DNA of 64,000 nt, taken from the NCBI RefSeq assembly GCF_963678635.1, contig NC_087069.1:33189090-33253089 (forward strand), read 5' to 3'. This document shows positions 47,640-59,750 of this stretch, piece by piece (within the stretch, counting starts at the first letter, position 1; every line of letters starts with the position of its first letter). The notes below the pieces were generated by a model. That model saw only the letters and a list, made by a program, of their open reading frames with translations. It made no database searches and was not told the DNA's origin. The position numbers and the translations under genes are program-made. Origin of the DNA: Symsagittifera roscoffensis (taxonomy: Eukaryota; Xenacoelomorpha; Acoela; Convolutidae).

Positions 47640-48098
47640 TACTCAGAAAACTCAATTTTTTGAAGTTTCAGTAAATTTCAGTATAGTTTCGGGTAAAAAG
47701 AGCACTGTTTTAAAAGTATTATCATCTAAAAAAAATTAAAAGGTCGACTTATACCTAATCTTTTCGTATTTTGAAATTTTTTGAAAAAATTTTCAGTTTA
47801 TTTGATAAAAATCTCAGTTTTTGCCCAAAAACTCTTACAGTTGACCTACCATTAACAAAACAACTAAATATAAGATCTTCCTTCCACAATTTACACCAAA
47901 GATATTTACCAATTAGATAACACGCGCCGAGTCCGTTTCCAAAAAACTACAGAAAAAGTCATGATTTTACTTTACATTCTCTTGCTATTACACAAACCAA
48001 GAAACCTTACCAATCCTATTCCCTATCTTAATACCTTGTAGACTCTCTACCCAATGTTAATACTTAGCTGTCAGACCTGATGTTCTTTTCCCTATCTT
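47640..48098 (-). repeat. Polinton 1 right terminal inverted repeat
   Basis: Read on the minus strand it begins AAGATAGGGAAAAGAACATC and carries the same ordered blocks as the left repeat (for example CCTTACCAATCCTATTCCC on the plus strand at about 48009-48027). Outside it is a C-rich run (48121-48137) with no match on the left side. Confidence 0.8.
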
Positions 48099-48873
48099 AA
48101 AACATGGGGGTCTCCCAGCACGCCCCCCCCCCTCCCCCACTTTAGCTCCAACATCTCCTACTCACATATGAAGTTCTGAATTCTGCTACCATTGTAGACT
48201 TAGCCAAACTGTTTCACTTTTTGCTAAGTTTTTCATTTTTGTTCAATTTTGTTGAATTAATTTTCACATTTTGCTGAATTTTCCGGTTTTGTGTTTAAAA
48301 TTTCGAAAGCCTTGCACCGACCATACCGCATTGCACTCTAAAAAACTTCATTTCTAGATTTTAGTGAATTAATTTGATTGTAGTAATTTCCTCAAAACGT
48401 GTCATTTCAAGGTGCCTTGGTTGGACTGGCCTGTTGCTTATAAAGAGCAGTCTCAATAAAAAACAAACACTTTTATAAAAAATGACATTTTGACACATAC
48501 ATTTTTGAAGGATGAGATAAATGGAAAATTATTTTAAAAAACATTCATAAAAAAATTTCGTTAATTTCTTCTAATTCCTCGTGAAAACTACAAACTCTGC
48601 AGTTTTCAAAGAAAGTTCCCAAAAAGAGCTTTTACAAAAAACACAGCTTTATTTTTTATCGATTTGTTTTCGTGTAAATTCTATAATTTTGTTGACTGTG
48701 ACGCAAAGTTTGCTTTGGTTTTTCAGGAAACATAGTTTTAATGATAAATCAAAACATTTTTCTTTCTTTCAACTATTAATCAATTTTTCAAATGGGAGAT
48801 ACGTCGAGGTCGAATTACAAAGTTTCCTACATTTGAAATTGAAAAATAACTATCTAGCTTAGGCTTTCACTAA
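48099..48873. other. Flank of Polinton 1, no gene supported
   Basis: AT-rich with a C-rich run at 48121-48137. A 93-codon frame (48581-48862, non-ATG start) is unrecognised. Confidence 0.45.
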
Positions 48874-49254
48874 ATTTCACTTCAGGATTGTTTTGCTGGT
48901 AATGAAATCATCAAGATAAAATATGATCGTTATAAATTGTTTTCGTTTTTGCTTAACTCTTATCCCAAAAAACTTCTTGACTTTGTAACTCTTGAGAAAC
49001 TCAAACAATCTAATGAAAAAACTGTTTCAGCTCCAGTCGTGCTAATTGATTATAGCAGCTAGCTCAACAGATCTTCAAAAACAATTCCTGTTAATTCGTT
49101 TTATTATGGTTTTTTCATTGGCATTCAAAACTGTTTCAAACTTTATCTGACAGTTTGTGCCAAAATATTATTCTTTGAATTTAATAAGCTGCTATTTATT
49201 GATGCATATTCTCACCTTTTGTCTTGCAATCTTCTAATTGACAATTTAAAGTAG
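48874..49254 (+). other. Long open segment with one stop, possible exon or relic gene
   Basis: Open for 127 codons except TAG 49060. The composition is protein-like (NEIIKIKYDRYKLFSFLLN, LDFVTLEKLKQSNEKT, NSFYYGFFIGIQNCF). It begins just at TTTCACTTCAG, a good splice-acceptor-like sequence, and has no ATG near its start. It could be a degenerate exon or part of an unknown transposon. No homology recognised. Confidence 0.3.
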
Positions 49255-49426
49255 TTTCAGTTTCTGGGGATTCAAAATATTTTGCAAATCCAGATTTTGA
49301 GCACTAGCAAATCAATTGTTTTTAGAATACACTGAGTTTTCTTAAATTTCTTACATGACACTGACGATGCAGTGCTTGCAATTGCGCCAAAACACAAGAA
49401 CTAACAAGTTGTATGAATTCTTTGCT

Positions 49427-49626
49427 ATAGTACAACTCAAAATAAGATTTGATTGGCGTAGTACAACTCAAAATAAAATTTGATTGGAACATTACAACAC
49501 AAAACGAAGATTTGATTGGCGCAGTACATCTCAAAGGAAGATTTTTTTTGGCGCAGTACAGCTCAAAATATGAGTTGATTGGCGCAATACAACTTAAAAT
49601 AAGCTTTGACCGGCGCAGTACAAGTG
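49427..49626. repeat. 31-32-bp tandem repeat with ATTGG motifs
   Basis: Seven diverged units anchored by TACAACTC-like blocks at 49431, 49462, 49493, 49525, 49557, 49588 and 49619 (spacing 31, 31, 32, 32, 31, 31). Typical unit: GATTGGCGCAGTACAACTC plus AAAATAAGATTT. Most carry ATTGGCGC, an inverted CCAAT core. Confidence 0.85.
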
Positions 49627-49799
49627 CACTCAGCCATTTTTAGTTCTCATTTTTTGAATCTCCGTTATCATCAGTGTCTTGGTCATGGACAAACAAATTG
49701 CCACCGAGAAAACTTGGTTTCTTAGTTCTGAAATTGTGAAAAGAATATTCAATTTTGCTAAATTAGATGAATTACAAAGTATCTATTTATAAAAAAATA

Positions 49800-50500
49800 T
49801 GTTCATTTCAGATTTTCAGCATGCGCGATCCATGTACTTCGTGAAAACAGTTAGGTTGTTTCAGGTCCAATCCAGTTCAAAAAAAGTACAACATGACTTG
49901 TTCGGCGAAGTGTAAAAATTTACAATTAACTGAGTTTTTGCAAACCTTCTGAAACAATTATAACTTCTTTTGTCAACAAACGGAAAATTTATCCGAATAA
50001 TAACAGATAATTTTTCCACGTCACTCTGGTCAATTTTTATTGTAATCAGTGAAAAGTTTTGTTTTCAGTTTGTTAAGAAGTTCAAAGAATATTCTAAATC
50101 TCAATTTTTTGTAGACGATATAAGGCATTTTATTGTCATTTTGTTGTCTGTTTGTAGCAAAAATGAGTAATTTTTTACAAATCTTGCTTAGCGGGAATGG
50201 GTAACTTTTTACAAATATTGTTTAGCGGAAACCGTTACACATAACTCTAGCGGAAAACGTTGAAAACATTACACATAAATCTAACATATCAATTAAACGG
50301 ATCTTAGAGCAGCAGACAGGCCTGATGAGGTAAAAAGTTACAGTTTCGGGTTTTAACTGAGAAGTCTTCGTAAAGAGGCAGATCGCTCAAACATACCTTA
50401 CCTCATAGTTGCTTGATGCATTGAGTGTGCGTGTGCGTGTAGTTTTTTGTAAATAGTTTAAGTTTTTACACTACAATTCATAAATTTAAGCAGGATCAAG
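49800..50500. repeat. Diverged direct repeat, copy 1 (copy 2 at 52740-53470)
   Basis: Ordered shared blocks with 52740-53470: GCGATCCA-GT-CTTC, TGTTTCAGG followed by CAA-AAAGTACAAC, GAAGTGT-AAAATT-ACAATT, CAACAAAC, and near the end GCGTGTGCGTGTA(G/A)TTTTTTGT. I judge roughly three quarters identity. A dispersed or tandem-array relic of unknown type. Confidence 0.65.
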
Positions 50501-51659
50501 TTTGTATCCTCCCACTAAAGCGACAAATAAGGGAAGAATGTTAACTAAGCTGGAATTTTCAGCCAATCAAAATCGAGTTTTTTACTGGCAGCACTAGGCA
50601 ATCTTATTCCAAACTAATTACTTGGGAAGATATCTTAACTTGGTCTTGTTAGAGGGGATGATGTTAACTGGACATTCAAAACACAAATAACTTCAATATT
50701 ATAAGCTCAAAAAACTCGTTGCAACACAGTTTGAAGCCTTTCGATAAAAACTTTTGTTTTGGCACGGTATTGCTTTTCTTTGATTTGATTCTGAGTAAAG
50801 ACAATCAGGTTTGCAGTTAAGCTCTTATCAAAGAGGCCAATTTTTTTTATCAAAGAGGTCCTTGATTGCCGAGCCTTTACCGAAAAAGTGGTAGTCAAAC
50901 TGCGAAAAATTGTTGTCGTGAAATGGAACTAAAATTGTTCAGTGTGAATGGTCGTCTCAACTGAACCTAGTATTTGTCGTAGAATTTTCCGCCACCTTTT
51001 TTTTAGATGTAGTTGGGTTTCAACTCTTTTGGTTTCTTACTCAAATTTAAAAACCTAGAATTTTAGAGGCTGAAGAATAAACACGTTTTAAGCCGAATAA
51101 ATTTTATACCAAAATTTTTAAACAATCACAACAACTGTGATTTATGATGAACGCCATTAACATAATTAAAGGCGGATCTAGTATTTTGTCAAGGGTTGAC
51201 GGGCAGATCGAAATTTTTTCATTTTTTTCTTAGGTGAACCAATATGATTGCCCAGCACACCCATAACATTATAAATATTGTTTTCTGACTATATTTTTTG
51301 ATAGGCAAACTGTTAAAAAAATAGATCAAAAAGACGTTTTTGGTTTTTTTTGGAAAGTGCTGACCCAAAAATTGCATCTTTTGAGGCGCTCTCATCCTAA
51401 AAATCAGTATAAATTGGCAGCCAAGGCATTTTTAGGAAAAATTTATGATTGGTCGACCAAAAATGGATATCATAAAAAACCAAAGGGTGACATTTTGGTT
51501 GCTGAGGAGGACGAATCCAAAAGGAAAGGGTGCGTCCTCCCTAAAACCGCCACCGGAAGTTTTGCGGGTCTATAGACTTTTTACGTTTTACGGAAAAACT
51601 AATTAGGCTAAGCTTTTTAATTATGACGACCAGCTACTTAATTCGGGTAAAATTACAAA

Positions 51660-51870
51660 GTGAATAACATGGTTGTCGGTTACTGTGCATGTAGCACAGA
51701 GTGTTCCGACCACAGTGTTAGAAAATAAAAAGAAAGTTTTTCAAATTGTTATAGTTTTTTTTCTGCAAGTTAGCCAAATAGAACTTAGGCATATTTGAGA
51801 GTCACAGTAAAACAGGTCAAATGGAAAACAGTTTTTTAAGAAAATTGACGAGAAAAACGAAAAAAAAACT
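51660..51870. repeat. Diverged direct repeat, copy 1 (copy 2 at 52255-52460)
   Basis: GTAGCACAGAGTGTTCCGACCA at 51690 and GTAGCACAGAATGTTGCGACCA at 52276 begin parallel stretches that both continue through a T-rich segment, TTTGAGAGTCA/TTTGACAGTCA, and GAAAAATGACTAGAAAAAC-like ends. The period is about 590 bp. Confidence 0.6.
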
Positions 51871-52739
51871 GAAAAAACTTCTTCAAAATTTTTTTTGCAG
51901 AAATTTTTTGATTTTCCAAGTTTTTGATTTCTAAAACTCCGCTGAAAAACTACTTTTTTGGAGAAAAACCTAATTCTCGCGGATTAGGTCAAGCTTAAAT
52001 AAGCTATGGTTTTTAATAACTACTTGCTAATTAGATCGGAAGTAGACCAAAAATCAAAAATTTCAAACTGGTTTTTCTCGACACTGTGAAAATTTTTTGA
52101 AACTTTTTAAGTCGTTCAAATCACGACTCAAAGGGCATTAATTTGATATATAACTAATACCTCCCTGTCGGATGATTATTTATTTTGGCAACTAATTTTG
52201 CTTGGAAAACAACAACAAAAAAGCTAAAACACCAGAATACAAAGTTCCTGCCCATTTTCAATGGTCGGAACAACAAGTAGCACAGAATGTTGCGACCATA
52301 ATCTTTAAAAAACTATACATTTTTTTCAAATGAGAGTAGTTTTTTATGCGTTGTGTGGTTAAAAATTCTGATGTAAGACTAAAATTTAGGAAAATTTGAC
52401 AGTCATAAAAATACCGGCAAACTGGATAATTTTTCGAAGAAAAATGACTAGAAAAACAAAACAATCAAAATTGCGTAAAACACTCCAACTTTTTTGCTTA
52501 AGAACTAAGTTTTCAGGGCATAAAACAAGCATAATTAAGCTGTTGTAATCCTGCTCTTAACGCGCCCCAAATTGAAATGACAAAAATAAAAATTCTTAAA
52601 CCAGTTTTTCTCGATAACGAGAAAGCCTTTTTCGAATCACGATTGAAAAGGCTTGAATTTAAAAAATAACTCGATCCATTCCGTTGAACTCCTCCAAACT
52701 ATCTGTATACAACAAAATAAATTTTTTTTCTCGAATTTT

Positions 52740-53470
52740 CAACATTAGCGATCCAAGTGCTTCTTGGATTTAATAAGGCAGTGTTTCTCAGGTAGCTAAT
52801 CACAATTAGACTGTTTCAGGCCCATCAAGACTCAAAAAGTACAACTTGGCCTCGCAATTTTCGGAGAAGTGTGAAAATTGACAATTCCTGGAGAATTTTC
52901 ATACCTTCTCTAACAATTACAAAGTGTTTTCGCCAACAAACCAAATATTTGATAGTACCATAACAGATAAACTGTCTCCGTCACTCCGGTTTCTGCGATG
53001 GTATTTTTTTGTAATTTGTGAAAAGTTTTTTTTTCTTCGTTGTGAAGGTAAGCAACGAATATTCGAAATACCAATCTTTTTTGTAGGTTATCTATATTTT
53101 TCTTTATTGCCCTTCTGTTGTCTGGTCATATAAACTAAACAAAAATGAATATATAAATTTTTAAAATCTTGTTTAGCAAAAAACGTCAAAATTGAAAAAC
53201 TTCTTTAAAAATATTTTTTTAAAAATTGAATATGTTACACATAGAAAATTTATTTTATCAATTAAGCTGATCTTAGAGCTGTAACTGTGCCTGATAAGGT
53301 ATAGGTTTACCGTTCCGGTGTTTAATCTTGAATTCTTCAAAATGACGAAGCTAGCTCAAACATAGCTTACCTAATAGTTGCTTTATACATTGTGTGTTCG
53401 TGTGCGTGTAATTTTTTGTTAATACTTTAGAAATTTACAAAACTTAAAATTTTAAGCAGTATCAAGTTAA
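52740..53470. repeat. Diverged direct repeat, copy 2 of 49800-50500
   Basis: See the first copy. Ends in the same GTGTGCGTGTAATTTTTTGT block at about 53400-53420, with small indels throughout. Confidence 0.65.
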
Positions 53471-53613
53471 TTGGTTCCTGGCTAGAATCAGACAACTTAG
53501 TCTTTGTGAAAAGAATACTAAATATCTCTGTTAGTCCATTTATCGAATTTGGGCCTTATATGTCCAAGCGTTGACCCTAATTTGCTAAATATTGTTAAAT
53601 TGATCTGGAAATG

Positions 53614-53813
53614 NNNNNNNNNNNNNNNNNNNNNNNNNNNNNNNNNNNNNNNNNNNNNNNNNNNNNNNNNNNNNNNNNNNNNNNNNNNNNNNNNNNNNNN
53701 NNNNNNNNNNNNNNNNNNNNNNNNNNNNNNNNNNNNNNNNNNNNNNNNNNNNNNNNNNNNNNNNNNNNNNNNNNNNNNNNNNNNNNNNNNNNNNNNNNNN
53801 NNNNNNNNNNNNN
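53614..53813. other. Assembly gap, 200 N
   Basis: Exactly 200 undetermined bases, probably a fixed-size placeholder between contigs, so true distance and continuity across it are unknown. Confidence 0.99.
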
Positions 53814-56800
53814 AAGAACTTGCAAAACACTTCGACCTACCAGTGGGTTGTTTTAAGTAACAGTAATTAGCTCGAGTTTTGAAAGTTGCTCAAGGGAAAG
53901 CCTTTTTTCAGAGTGGAAAAAATGATAAGTGTACAATTTACAGATTAGTAGTTCTTCTTCCGGTAATCATTAAAGTGCTTGAAAAATTTATCTGTAAAAC
54001 AATGACCAAATAATTCTGAAGCAAAAAAAAGTTTGACGCCAAAAAAACCTGGATTTAAATTTAAGAAATCACAGTAGATGCATTTACGGATGTGTTTGAG
54101 ATAATTTCAAACAAATTGTCAGCTAAAGATGTACCTTTTTTGGTAGATGAAGATAAATTATTGTCCAACGAGTTACAGCGCCTTTATAGAGCAACAAACC
54201 TACAGTAAATGAAGGTAAAAGTAAAGTTCCAATTCATCAAACTGCATAGTCGAACTGAACAAAAAAAAACATTAGAACTAACAAACAAATGGTTAATCTA
54301 GGGTTTACATTAGACAACAACTTTAAAACAAATAACATGCAAATCACTTGATAAATCAATTGTCATCGCTCACGGGCAAAATCAATTACTATAAATTGTT
54401 TTTGATTTGTAAATCTTTTTAATTATTTAAATCTTTTTTTTTCAACGATTGTTTTAGCATGGAGTGCTGTTCTGTAATCTCTCAAATTATATCTAAATTG
54501 CAAAATGTTAACACAACGGAAAACAAAATTCTACAAGTTCTCCTCAACTTGAAAAAAAAGACACTCTAGGAATAGTGAAAAACAAATACAACATTTTTAC
54601 TTAAAAAGAATTCACAAATATGAACAAAATAAAACATATAATTTTTGGAAAACGAACACAAAATTGACGGTATTAACGGGTGCATACAAGTGGATGGGCT
54701 GGAGCATTGCTTTTTAAAGACTAATAGTAACAAAAAACTTAGGACGAAGACAAAAGCCGATAGCTATCAAAACAGAAAAATTAGCTTCAGCATCAGAAAT
54801 CTTTTTATTTTTTGATAAATTTCCATAATTCAATTTCAATAGACATAGAGAAAATAACCAATCGAAAAAATGTAATTAACAAATTTGAAATGTTGTTATA
54901 ATACATAACAAAAATTTTTGGAATTATTCTGGTAAGTGGTGTTCTCTTTTCTTTTTCGCATTCTTTAACCAACTTGGTAAACAAACAAAATACTTAAAGA
55001 GGCTTTTTATTTAGTAAGTCATTTCCGCGTGGCAACAAAAATCTGGATAGTTGTTTTTGATTTACAAATGGGCTGTTGGGGAGTCGCAGAGGAGTTATCA
55101 GCATGCCTCAACAGTGTTCCCTAATGATACTAAGTTTTTTTTGTGTAAAATATCTACGTTGCAGACTGAGTTATAGTGATGAGCAATTTTTTGGGACTCT
55201 TTTTTCCCTTCACTTCGAACGAGCATCAATTTTATGGCGTAACGAGGTTGATTAAGATGACAAAATATGTTTGTAATGACCTAATTAGTCCGCTTTTAGT
55301 TTTTCACGACAATCAGATAATATGACCACCAGTAAAATTACTTCTAAAAACTGGCAAGTGGGGAAAGGATTAAAAAATTTTTTCTACTTGTGAAGGCGTT
55401 ATCACTATGCTAAATGCCTCATTAGTCAAAAACTTGATTTTTATTGTTCCGACTTTTGAGAACATTTGTGCTCTGGATATTTTTTTTCTCCAGACAAAAA
55501 TTTCGCTTTTTTAACTGGACATTTTTGACAAAATTCTTTTCTTTAACCTGAAAAAAAATGTTTTCTTGAGCTCAAGTGTTCAAACATTTTTTCACCTGTG
55601 ATCATTTTTTAAAAGTTGTGGGGGCCTAAAGATTCCATTTTGACAATTAATGCGTAATTTTTTGCGCGCTAATAACTCCTAAACGGAGGTTAATCCGTCT
55701 TAGATATTGTTTCAAAGTGATTGACGAAGGCTATATGGCACAAATGCTCTATTATTACGAGCAAAATGTATCGTTTTGTACTGTATATGACGTGTGGGGG
55801 ATTCTTTACAGGAAAAGTTCTTTTTTTTTTAGAAAAATTCATTTTTCTTAAAAGTTAAATAAAGCGAACACTGCGCTCCATAGTCCTTGAAACGCAGTCG
55901 GAACATTCATGACTTTGTCATGATACGAGCTGTCTCTTTACATTTTCTTTGTTCTTTTTGATATTTTTTCAACAACCAGTCGCTATAGTTGTATTTTAAC
56001 GTTCAGAATGCCTTAACAGACTGGTTGGCCTTTAGTTTTTAAACTTGCTTTGTTTTTAAGAGTATCCATTTTTCAGGTGGTACTTTTTTGATATGTCAAT
56101 TGCTGTCGAGGAACCTGCTGGAACTTATCTTGCATCACAGTGGAGAGACTGACCTATGACTGGATCAGCCTCCCTCTGGACAGACTGGTCAAGCAATCCA
56201 ACTCCATGAAAAAGAGACTGTCCTTCCCTCAGGAACATGATATTTTCAAGGTTTCAAGGGTTTACCAGTTCAATAATGCAAATTTTATGATTAAAATCAT
56301 AAGTGGAAATATTGCAAGCGTAAGTTATTGAAACCTTTACAAAAGTTTTTTTTCGATCAAAACAATTTCGTGTCGGTTTGTAAACTGAAGCTTTCATCGT
56401 ACAAAAATCCTTCTTTTTTAATATTCAATTGGCAAAGTTAAGTTGGCACTGAGACAGTCATAGGTTTTTGTGATCCACTTTGAACCGTGCTCGTTGCTAG
56501 AGGGTGTGGCAAAATTAGAAAAAGCCCAGAAAAAAACTGATATAGTTTTTACTCCGTGGCAGAAACGCGAGTTTCCGCGAAAATATGGAAATAGCTCGAA
56601 TGTTGTTCCTTTCCCTCGTACATAAATGTGTTAAATTGTGTATGAAACTCTCGATTTTCTAGCTTTTCTGGCTCTCTTAAGCAATCGCTTCATATGCCCT
56701 TAGAATGGAGGCAACTGCGGGAAAGAATCTTTAGTTTCTGTGATAAGAGCAAAAATGCTAGGAAATGTTTGAAGGTTTTCCGGGTTTTTAGCCCAAAATG

Positions 56801-56879
56801 AGTATAAGAAAGTATTACATATTCATTTTAAACTCTTTTTAAGAGTCGGCGCCAGGAAATCAGCAGACGAAACCCATAC
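53814..56879. other. AT-rich stretch, no gene supported
   Basis: About 3 kb after the gap. A 44-codon piece near 54073-54206 (+) reads VDAFTDVFEIISNKLSAKD and a piece at 56096-56331 (+) has protein-like composition in two frames, but neither has clear boundaries or a recognisable family. Otherwise stops are frequent on both strands. Confidence 0.45.
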
Positions 56880-57240
56880 TTCGATTTGTGCACAAATGCA
56901 CTACCCAAGCAATTAGCCTTTACTACCGAATGGTCATCATAACAACCCACATAGTTATCCTTCTGAAAGCCTACAAAGGAGTCCGTACGTGCGGTGGGAT
57001 AGTGTTTCATTCTAAAAAATATCATGTGTCGTCAAACCCTTACGCTACGAATAATCACTCTGCCAGTCACTATTTGGGTAACCAACCGATCAATCAGTAC
57101 TCTGTTAATTATCACTCTAGCAATCAAGGCTCCCTAATCATTAGTCGGTCAATCAGAACTCGTCTAATTATTACAGTATGAGAAGCAACTACTATTCAAT
57201 GCAAAGTCAAACATATGGCAGCAACCCGACCGAACTATAA
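56880..57240 (+). pseudogene. Low-complexity coding relic, possible gag tail
   Basis: Reading frames rich in Asn, Ser, Tyr, Gln and His (YATNNHSASHYLGNQPINQY; after a one-base shift NSSNYYSMRSNYYSMQSQT) end at TAA about 57238. Such composition is common in retrotransposon Gag proteins, and a retroviral-type protease lies 1.3 kb downstream in the same orientation. The gag assignment is inference. Confidence 0.35.
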
Positions 57241-58319
57241 ATAAGAGCTTAAATAGCGGGAAAATTTTACGAAGCCAAAAATCAGTCGGCTTAGAAAATA
57301 TTCAGCCGAGTTTGACCTATCATAATTTGATGAAGCATCAAATTTAAAACTCTTACAGTTATCAGCAAAACGGTGCACTTGAACAGCGAAAAACAATTGC
57401 GAACGATCCTATAAATTGACATAGGGGTACATTATTCAAATTAATGTAAAGACCATGAGACCGAGTTTGCTGCCTGAGAGTTTGCAGTCAAAGACCTGCC
57501 ATTTGACCATGTTGACATCTAACTTGTCTGAGGTAACATGAAACAAAAGGTACCAATGATTATTGTTGTTGGACCATATAGTTGCATTATAAATTGAACA
57601 TTACATCTTATGTTTTTCCAACCTGCATCATGGTCCGGCCAGCGGATAAAAGGGTGGGGAAAAACTATCAATCCAGATAACCTATACTTTAAGCGCGACA
57701 GCAATAGCGGCACTAATAGAGCACTTTAGCAGGGAGAACCCTCTCAAATCGGATTGATCCGCATTCTTTTTTTAATCTTTATAACAAAGCTTTAGCGAAG
57801 CGCACCGTCAAAGATCGAAAACCTGGGGTAAACGAGACCGAAAGCTATCCTTGGGTAATGGACGAGATGGAAAATGATTTCAAATGAGAAAAGAATGTTT
57901 TTCACGAACGGGTTTCGTTTCACGCACAGAAACAGAGAGGTCATAAAAAATTGCCAAAATTTTAGAATTTAGAGCGTCGGTATGTGATTTCAACAACATG
58001 ATGATAATTGTACGAGCTATATTCATTATGAAAAGAAAAGAATCATATTGTCAGAGGGAGTTGTCGCGTTCTACAAAAACACCGCAAAGTGTTCACCGTA
58101 ATGCTTTGTTATACGTTGTCGAGAGAGGGAACGCGTATACAAGTCTTACACCGGAAAACCATAAAATTACTATGAAGCAGGAGCCACTCAGGAACATAAA
58201 AAGGCAGCGGGATGTTTTTGTAACTGGCCAAGAGTCATTCGAGGAAGCGCAACGTGGTCGAATGCTGCACGCGGAAGGAGACTAAGAAATGGCAAAACCA
58301 CGAATTTTACACTGGAGTG

Positions 58320-58400
58320 TTTTATAAAATGCCCTGGAAAGGGAAAACAGGACAACAGGACACTTCGATCAAACGTGTCGAGAGTAAAAAGAGAATTTAA
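58320..58400 (+). pseudogene. Possible zinc-knuckle relic
   Basis: One frame reads ECFIKCPGKGKTG and, after a shift of frame, GHFDQTCRES. Together these resemble a CCHC knuckle broken by an indel at about 58360. It sits between the gag-like relic and the aspartic protease, where a nucleocapsid is expected. Confidence 0.4.
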
Positions 58401-58577
58401 CCAGTGGGGAGGACGGGTTATTGTTAGGGTTAGTGTTTGTAGGATCGGCGAGGGACAATATAGAGCACCATCACAGTATGCAGAGCATTGGAAAAACTAG
58501 CAGACAGTGAGGAGGAAAAAATATGATGGGCGAATCAGCAGCAAAGAGAAGGTGAGGAAAAATTCAAATCATCTGGG

Positions 58578-59021
58578 TTGGACGAATACATGGTTAGGTC
58601 AAACAAAAATAAACACGCAGTAGAAATGAAAATATCAGGTGCAAGAATCAAAGCTGCTGGAAACAAAACGTGGCAATGGGTGGACTGCGGGTCTCAGACC
58701 ACAGTACGTAGCATAAATGATCTGAAACGGAAATTGAGTAAAGCAAATTTCTATCCGCAACCAAATGTCGAGTCTTGTTACTATTATAACAACGGAATCC
58801 AAATTCTGGGCAAAAGCGATGTGACGATCGAACTGAAAGAGTGGGCGACAAAGGGCAAAGTATTAGTGATAGCTTGGAACGACCAATCATTCCAATCATT
58901 CCTGGGGTGTGATTTCATGGAAGCTTTAGGCGTTGAGTTGGTGCAGAAGGGGAAAGTGACAAGAATTGCAGAAGAAGAAGACGTCAAAAACTCTCATGGG
59001 CTTGAAAAGTGGCAAACATAA
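58578..59021 (+). pseudogene. Retropepsin-like aspartic protease fragment of a second retroelement
   Basis: 147 open codons. WVDCGSQTTV occupies the place of the catalytic D-S/T-G motif of retroelement proteases (here Asp-Cys-Gly-Ser, a non-canonical form), followed by a flap-like region and, about 75 residues later, LGCDFMEALGVEL, the usual ILG-DFL second half-site. Reverse transcriptase does not follow; the frame stops after VKNSHGLEKWQT. It is a truncated or decayed Ty3/gypsy-type pol fragment, unrelated in sequence to the protease of the large element (LIDSGAES). The start is arbitrary: the first Met shown follows an upstream stop. Confidence 0.65.
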
Positions 59022-59504
59022 TTTGACAAATTATTTCTGAAAATTTTGAAAGGTTAAGAAAAATCCGAAAAGCAAAAACTAAGGCTGAATAGTTGATCAA
59101 TGGAAACCTGTAAAGAAGAAATTGCGTAAGGTACCTTTTAGTTTCAAAATAAAGTAGGCAGGTAGATGAACCGATTAATGAAGAACGGTCAAAATATAAA
59201 AAAGAATGTTCCAGTAACGAAATCTGAAAATAAATTTTTGGCATTGGCGGTAAGAGAATTGATTAATCAGGGAACTCAAAAATGAGTGACAAACATCAAA
59301 TAGCGATGTACTATTAGATGGGATTAGTCAAATATTTGCGGAATGAAAGGCCGACAAAGTACAGTTCAGTACCCTGAATTTCATATCAACTGCCCACGGG
59401 CAGGTGGCGTTAGAACAGAAAGCCACCAATTTTGCAACTTTTTTTAGTGGGGACAAAGCCGACTAGAAAATTTTGATTTAAAAACGTTTTTATGTTTTCA
59501 GTAC
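59022..59504. other. No gene seen
   Basis: Sequence between the protease relic and the tandem array. No open frame above 90 codons and no repeat noted. Confidence 0.4.
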
Positions 59505-59750
59505 TATTCCCTATGTAAATATTTATACCTAATGATCCCTATGTAAAATATTTATACCTAATGATCCCTATGTAAAATAATTATACCTAATGATCCCTAT
59601 GTAAAATATTTATACCTAATGATCCCTATGTAAATATTTATACCTAATGATCCCTATGTAAAATATTTATACCTAATGATCCCTATGTAAAATATTTATA
59701 CCTAATGATCCCAATGTATAATTTTTATACTTAAAGATCCCTATGTAAAA
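59505..59750. repeat. 28-29-bp tandem array, about 8 copies
   Basis: Unit ATCCCTATGTAAAATA plus TTTATACCTAATG, repeated head to tail. Most units are identical apart from AAAT/AAAAT length changes; the last two are degenerate (CCAATGTATA, TACTTAAAG). High similarity shows recent expansion. Confidence 0.95.

Larger units (their letters stand above)
26669..48098. mobile_element. Decayed Polinton/Maverick element, 21.4 kb
   Basis: Bounded by diverged terminal inverted repeats (26669-27130 and 47640-48098). Inside are relics of the full Polinton gene set: protein-primed family-B DNA polymerase (minus strand, next to the left repeat), and on the plus strand packaging ATPase, retroviral-type integrase, penton-like protein, basic core protein, major capsid protein and adenain-like protease (next to the right repeat). 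All are broken by stops and frameshifts. Genes diverge from a central region near 31-32 kb. The element is larger than usual because about 6 kb of its centre is duplicated in tandem. A 6-bp target duplication, expected for Polintons, could not be recognised, so the outermost bases are uncertain. Confidence 0.88.

Noticed and set aside
49427-49626. CRISPR-like array
   Set aside because: The whole 31-32-bp unit is repeated with no unique spacers; eukaryotic tandem repeat.
53549-53860. ORFs running through the N gap
   Set aside because: Undetermined bases are not coding evidence.
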